Origin: Oscillospiraceae bacterium
GTDB taxonomy: Bacteria > Bacillota_A > Clostridia > Oscillospirales > Ruminococcaceae
DNA length: 6,368 nucleotides
NCBI GenBank assembly: GCA_017848205.1
Contig: JAGDDO010000468.1
Span: 1 to 6,368, forward strand
Reading direction: 5' to 3'
A program made the position numbers and the translations under genes. Within the stretch, counting starts at the first letter, position 1. Every line of letters starts with the position of its first letter. The notes beneath the pieces were generated by a model. That model did no database searches. It was not told the DNA's origin and was given only the letters and a program-made list of their open reading frames with translations. Positions 4,767-6,368 of the stretch are shown here, one piece after another.

Positions 4767-6368
4767 ATGAAAAGGAAAAGAAAAAAGAAACAGATAAAAG
4801 CAGGTTTTGCTTCCAATATAAAGATCAAGAACAAGGTATCGATAATCATCGTTACTCTTATGATATGCTTTATCGTTATCGCTTACGGATCGTACTATAT
4901 CGTTTCTTCAATGATCACTGCAAACAAGAAGGAAAGCGAGAGGCTTGTGGCAGCATCAGCGCAGCGCTATGTTGAAAACGAAATAGACAGCATGGTGCGT
5001 ATTTCTGAATCGGTTTACAGAAACGAAGATATCTACAGTGTCATCGGCAAGCAGTACAGCTCTGTAGTGGATTATCATGAGGCGTTCTTTGATTTTGACA
5101 GGAACAAGTTCCCGTCAACAACAGCCGGAAGTGCCGTTGAACAGCTCATTGTCTACACTGCAAACGATACAGTAATGAGCGGCAAGTATATCAGCAGATT
5201 AAGCGATGTCAAAAACGAGGAATGGTACATCAGATACCTGGAAACTGACAGGGACGTTATACTGTTCTGCTCAGGTGAAAACAATCAGCTTTCGCTTATC
5301 AGAAGACTTAATTACAAAAAGACCGGCACAGGCGATGCAGTTCTGAAACTCGACTTCAACTCTTCAAGAATTGCAGAAAGCTTTGAAAAAATGGGCTTTG
5401 AAGGCAGCGTGTATGCAGCGGCTGACAGAAAAATCATCTGCAGCAACACCAGAAACGATCAGCTCCCTTCCGCTGATGAACTGACAGATTACTACAGGAC
5501 TTACAAGAATTATTATACATGCAATATTGATTTCTACGTTAAGGCAAACAGGAAAACCATTATTCCTGTTTTCGCGATCCCGTTCTCAGTTCCGCTTCTT
5601 GTGATCCTGATACTTGGCGTCGTATTTGTCATCATGATAATTGACGACTTCAAGAACAGAACTCTCGAAGTGTGTAATATCTGTGACGGCAGAAAGAAGA
5701 CCGATATTCACAAAAGAGGTCTTGGCCGTGACGAGATCGGACGCCTTTACGATGATGTAAGCGACAAGCTTACCGACCTTAAGCGCCTTGCGGACGAAAG
5801 AAAGAATATGAAAGACTTCGTCGATGAATACAAAGGCAGGACCAACGAAGTTATTCTCTCGGCGCTTAATTATGAAACCATGAAAAAGTTCGGGCTCGCA
5901 TCCATGGAAAAGGTGTCTGTTCCTGTTTCACTTGATGAAGAGCTTCTGAACCTCAGCGATTTTCTCAACGAACTTAAGGAAAGGGAATACTTCAAGTATT
6001 CGCTTCTTTCCGATACGACATCAAAGGTCAAGAACGTTATACCTTATTCATTTGCGGCAGTTGCGCTTCACGTTGCCCAGTACAACGGAACCGGCGCCGA
6101 GGTGGAAATAGACATCTGCGAACATGACGGATGCTACAGTGTCCGTTTCCACAAGGCAGGAACATTTCTTGCCTCTGCTGATGTTCTCAAACTCAGGGCT
6201 ATATTTGAACCAGAAGGTTCACGCGGTCTTCCGTCATACTATGCAGAAGATGAATTCAATCCTTATGTAAGACTCAGCAGATTTTACCTTGACGATATAA
6301 CCCTGAACATAAATTCAAAGGAAGAACTTGATTTTAAATTTATTATTACCACCAGAGCGGGCGGAAGG
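4767..6368 (+). CDS. YesM/LytS-like sensor histidine kinase with degenerate catalytic region (candidate pseudokinase), 3' end beyond window
   Basis: The frame is open from ATG 4767 to the window edge: 534 codons, no stop. GGGG (4757-4760) lies 6 nt before the ATG. A very basic N-terminus precedes TM1 (about 24-47). An extracytoplasmic dCache-like domain (about 50-262) includes NEEWYIRYL (150-158) and a GDAVLKLDF strand (189-197). TM2 spans about 265-291. A HAMP domain (about 292-345) has the characteristic DEIGRLYDDV (322-331), followed by a helix. In YesM-type kinases the next motif is NPHFLYNTL; here the matching stretch reads NEVILSALN (360-368), with Val at the phospho-acceptor position. 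The following region (about 386-530) keeps HATPase landmarks such as VSLDEELLNL (387-396), IPYSF (425-429), IFEP (479-482) and a final FKFIITTR strand. The N-box (ALHVAQYNG, 433-441) lacks its Asn, and no DxGxG or GxGLGL boxes are seen. It is probably a receptor that signals without autophosphorylation, perhaps with the GGDEF protein upstream. The CDS and topology are sure; the pseudokinase reading is moderate. Confidence 0.85.
   Translation, partial: MKRKRKKKQIKAGFASNIKIKNKVSIIIVTLMICFIVIAYGSYYIVSSMITANKKESERLVAASAQRYVENEIDSMVRISESVYRNEDIYSVIGKQYSSVVDYHEAFFDFDRNKFPSTTAGSAVEQLIVYTANDTVMSGKYISRLSDVKNEEWYIRYLETDRDVILFCSGENNQLSLIRRLNYKKTGTGDAVLKLDFNSSRIAESFEKMGFEGSVYAAADRKIICSNTRNDQLPSADELTDYYRTYKNYYTCNIDFYVKANRKTIIPVFAIPFSVPLLVILILGVVFVIMIIDDFKNRTLEVCNICDGRKKTDIHKRGLGRDEIGRLYDDVSDKLTDLKRLADERKNMKDFVDEYKGRTNEVILSALNYETMKKFGLASMEKVSVPVSLDEELLNLSDFLNELKEREYFKYSLLSDTTSKVKNVIPYSFAAVALHVAQYNGTGAEVEIDICEHDGCYSVRFHKAGTFLASADVLKLRAIFEPEGSRGLPSYYAEDEFNPYVRLSRFYLDDITLNINSKEELDFKFIITTRAGGR

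Noticed and set aside
4721..4975. 84-codon plus-strand frame at the start of the kinase-like gene
   Set aside because: It starts inside the hairpin and overlaps the long open frame from 4767 in another phase. The longer frame has the TM, HAMP and sensor features.

Overview
The window looks like a chromosomal segment of a low-to-mid GC Gram-positive gut or rumen anaerobe. The best guess is a Ruminococcus-like member of the Oscillospiraceae. The grounds are Bacillota-type Shine-Dalgarno sequences, a sigma-A-like extended -10 promoter, a Pro/Thr/Val/Glu-rich extracellular linker of the kind common in ruminococcal surface proteins, and MBOAT, DHHW and FkbH-type sequences that resemble Ruminococcus proteins from memory. 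No database search was run.

The layout is two divergent gene groups around an AT-rich intergenic region of about 350 bp. Leftward (minus strand), three closely spaced genes form a probable operon: a membrane-bound O-acyltransferase of the AlgI/DltB type (3030-1621), a membrane-anchored AlgX/DHHW-type SGNH-fold protein (1602-127, TTG start), and the first 35 codons of what is probably an FkbH-like HAD-IIIC protein (107-1, running off the window). Together they suggest a cell-surface acylation system. A cytoplasmic enzyme would charge a carrier protein, the MBOAT protein would move the acyl group across the membrane, and the DHHW protein would act outside, probably on a surface polysaccharide.

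Rightward (plus strand) are two membrane signalling proteins. The first (3381-4679) is a two-TM, Cache-like sensor with a cytoplasmic GGDEF domain that keeps its catalytic residues but lacks the RxxD inhibitory site. The second (4767 to the window end, no stop reached) has the architecture of a YesM/LytS-type sensor histidine kinase: TM, dCache-like sensor, TM, HAMP, and a DHp/HATPase-like region. The phospho-acceptor His, the N-box Asn and the glycine boxes all appear to be missing, so it is a candidate pseudokinase. A 17-bp AT/GU-rich hairpin lies between these two genes.

The divergent intergenic region carries a good promoter in each direction. The simplest overall reading is a surface-modification operon next to a c-di-GMP/receptor signalling pair. 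A regulatory link between them is inferred from position only. The pseudo-histidine kinase paired with a diguanylate cyclase, and the FkbH-MBOAT-DHHW combination, are the parts most worth following up. I saw no tRNA, rRNA, CRISPR array, insertion sequence or attachment site.
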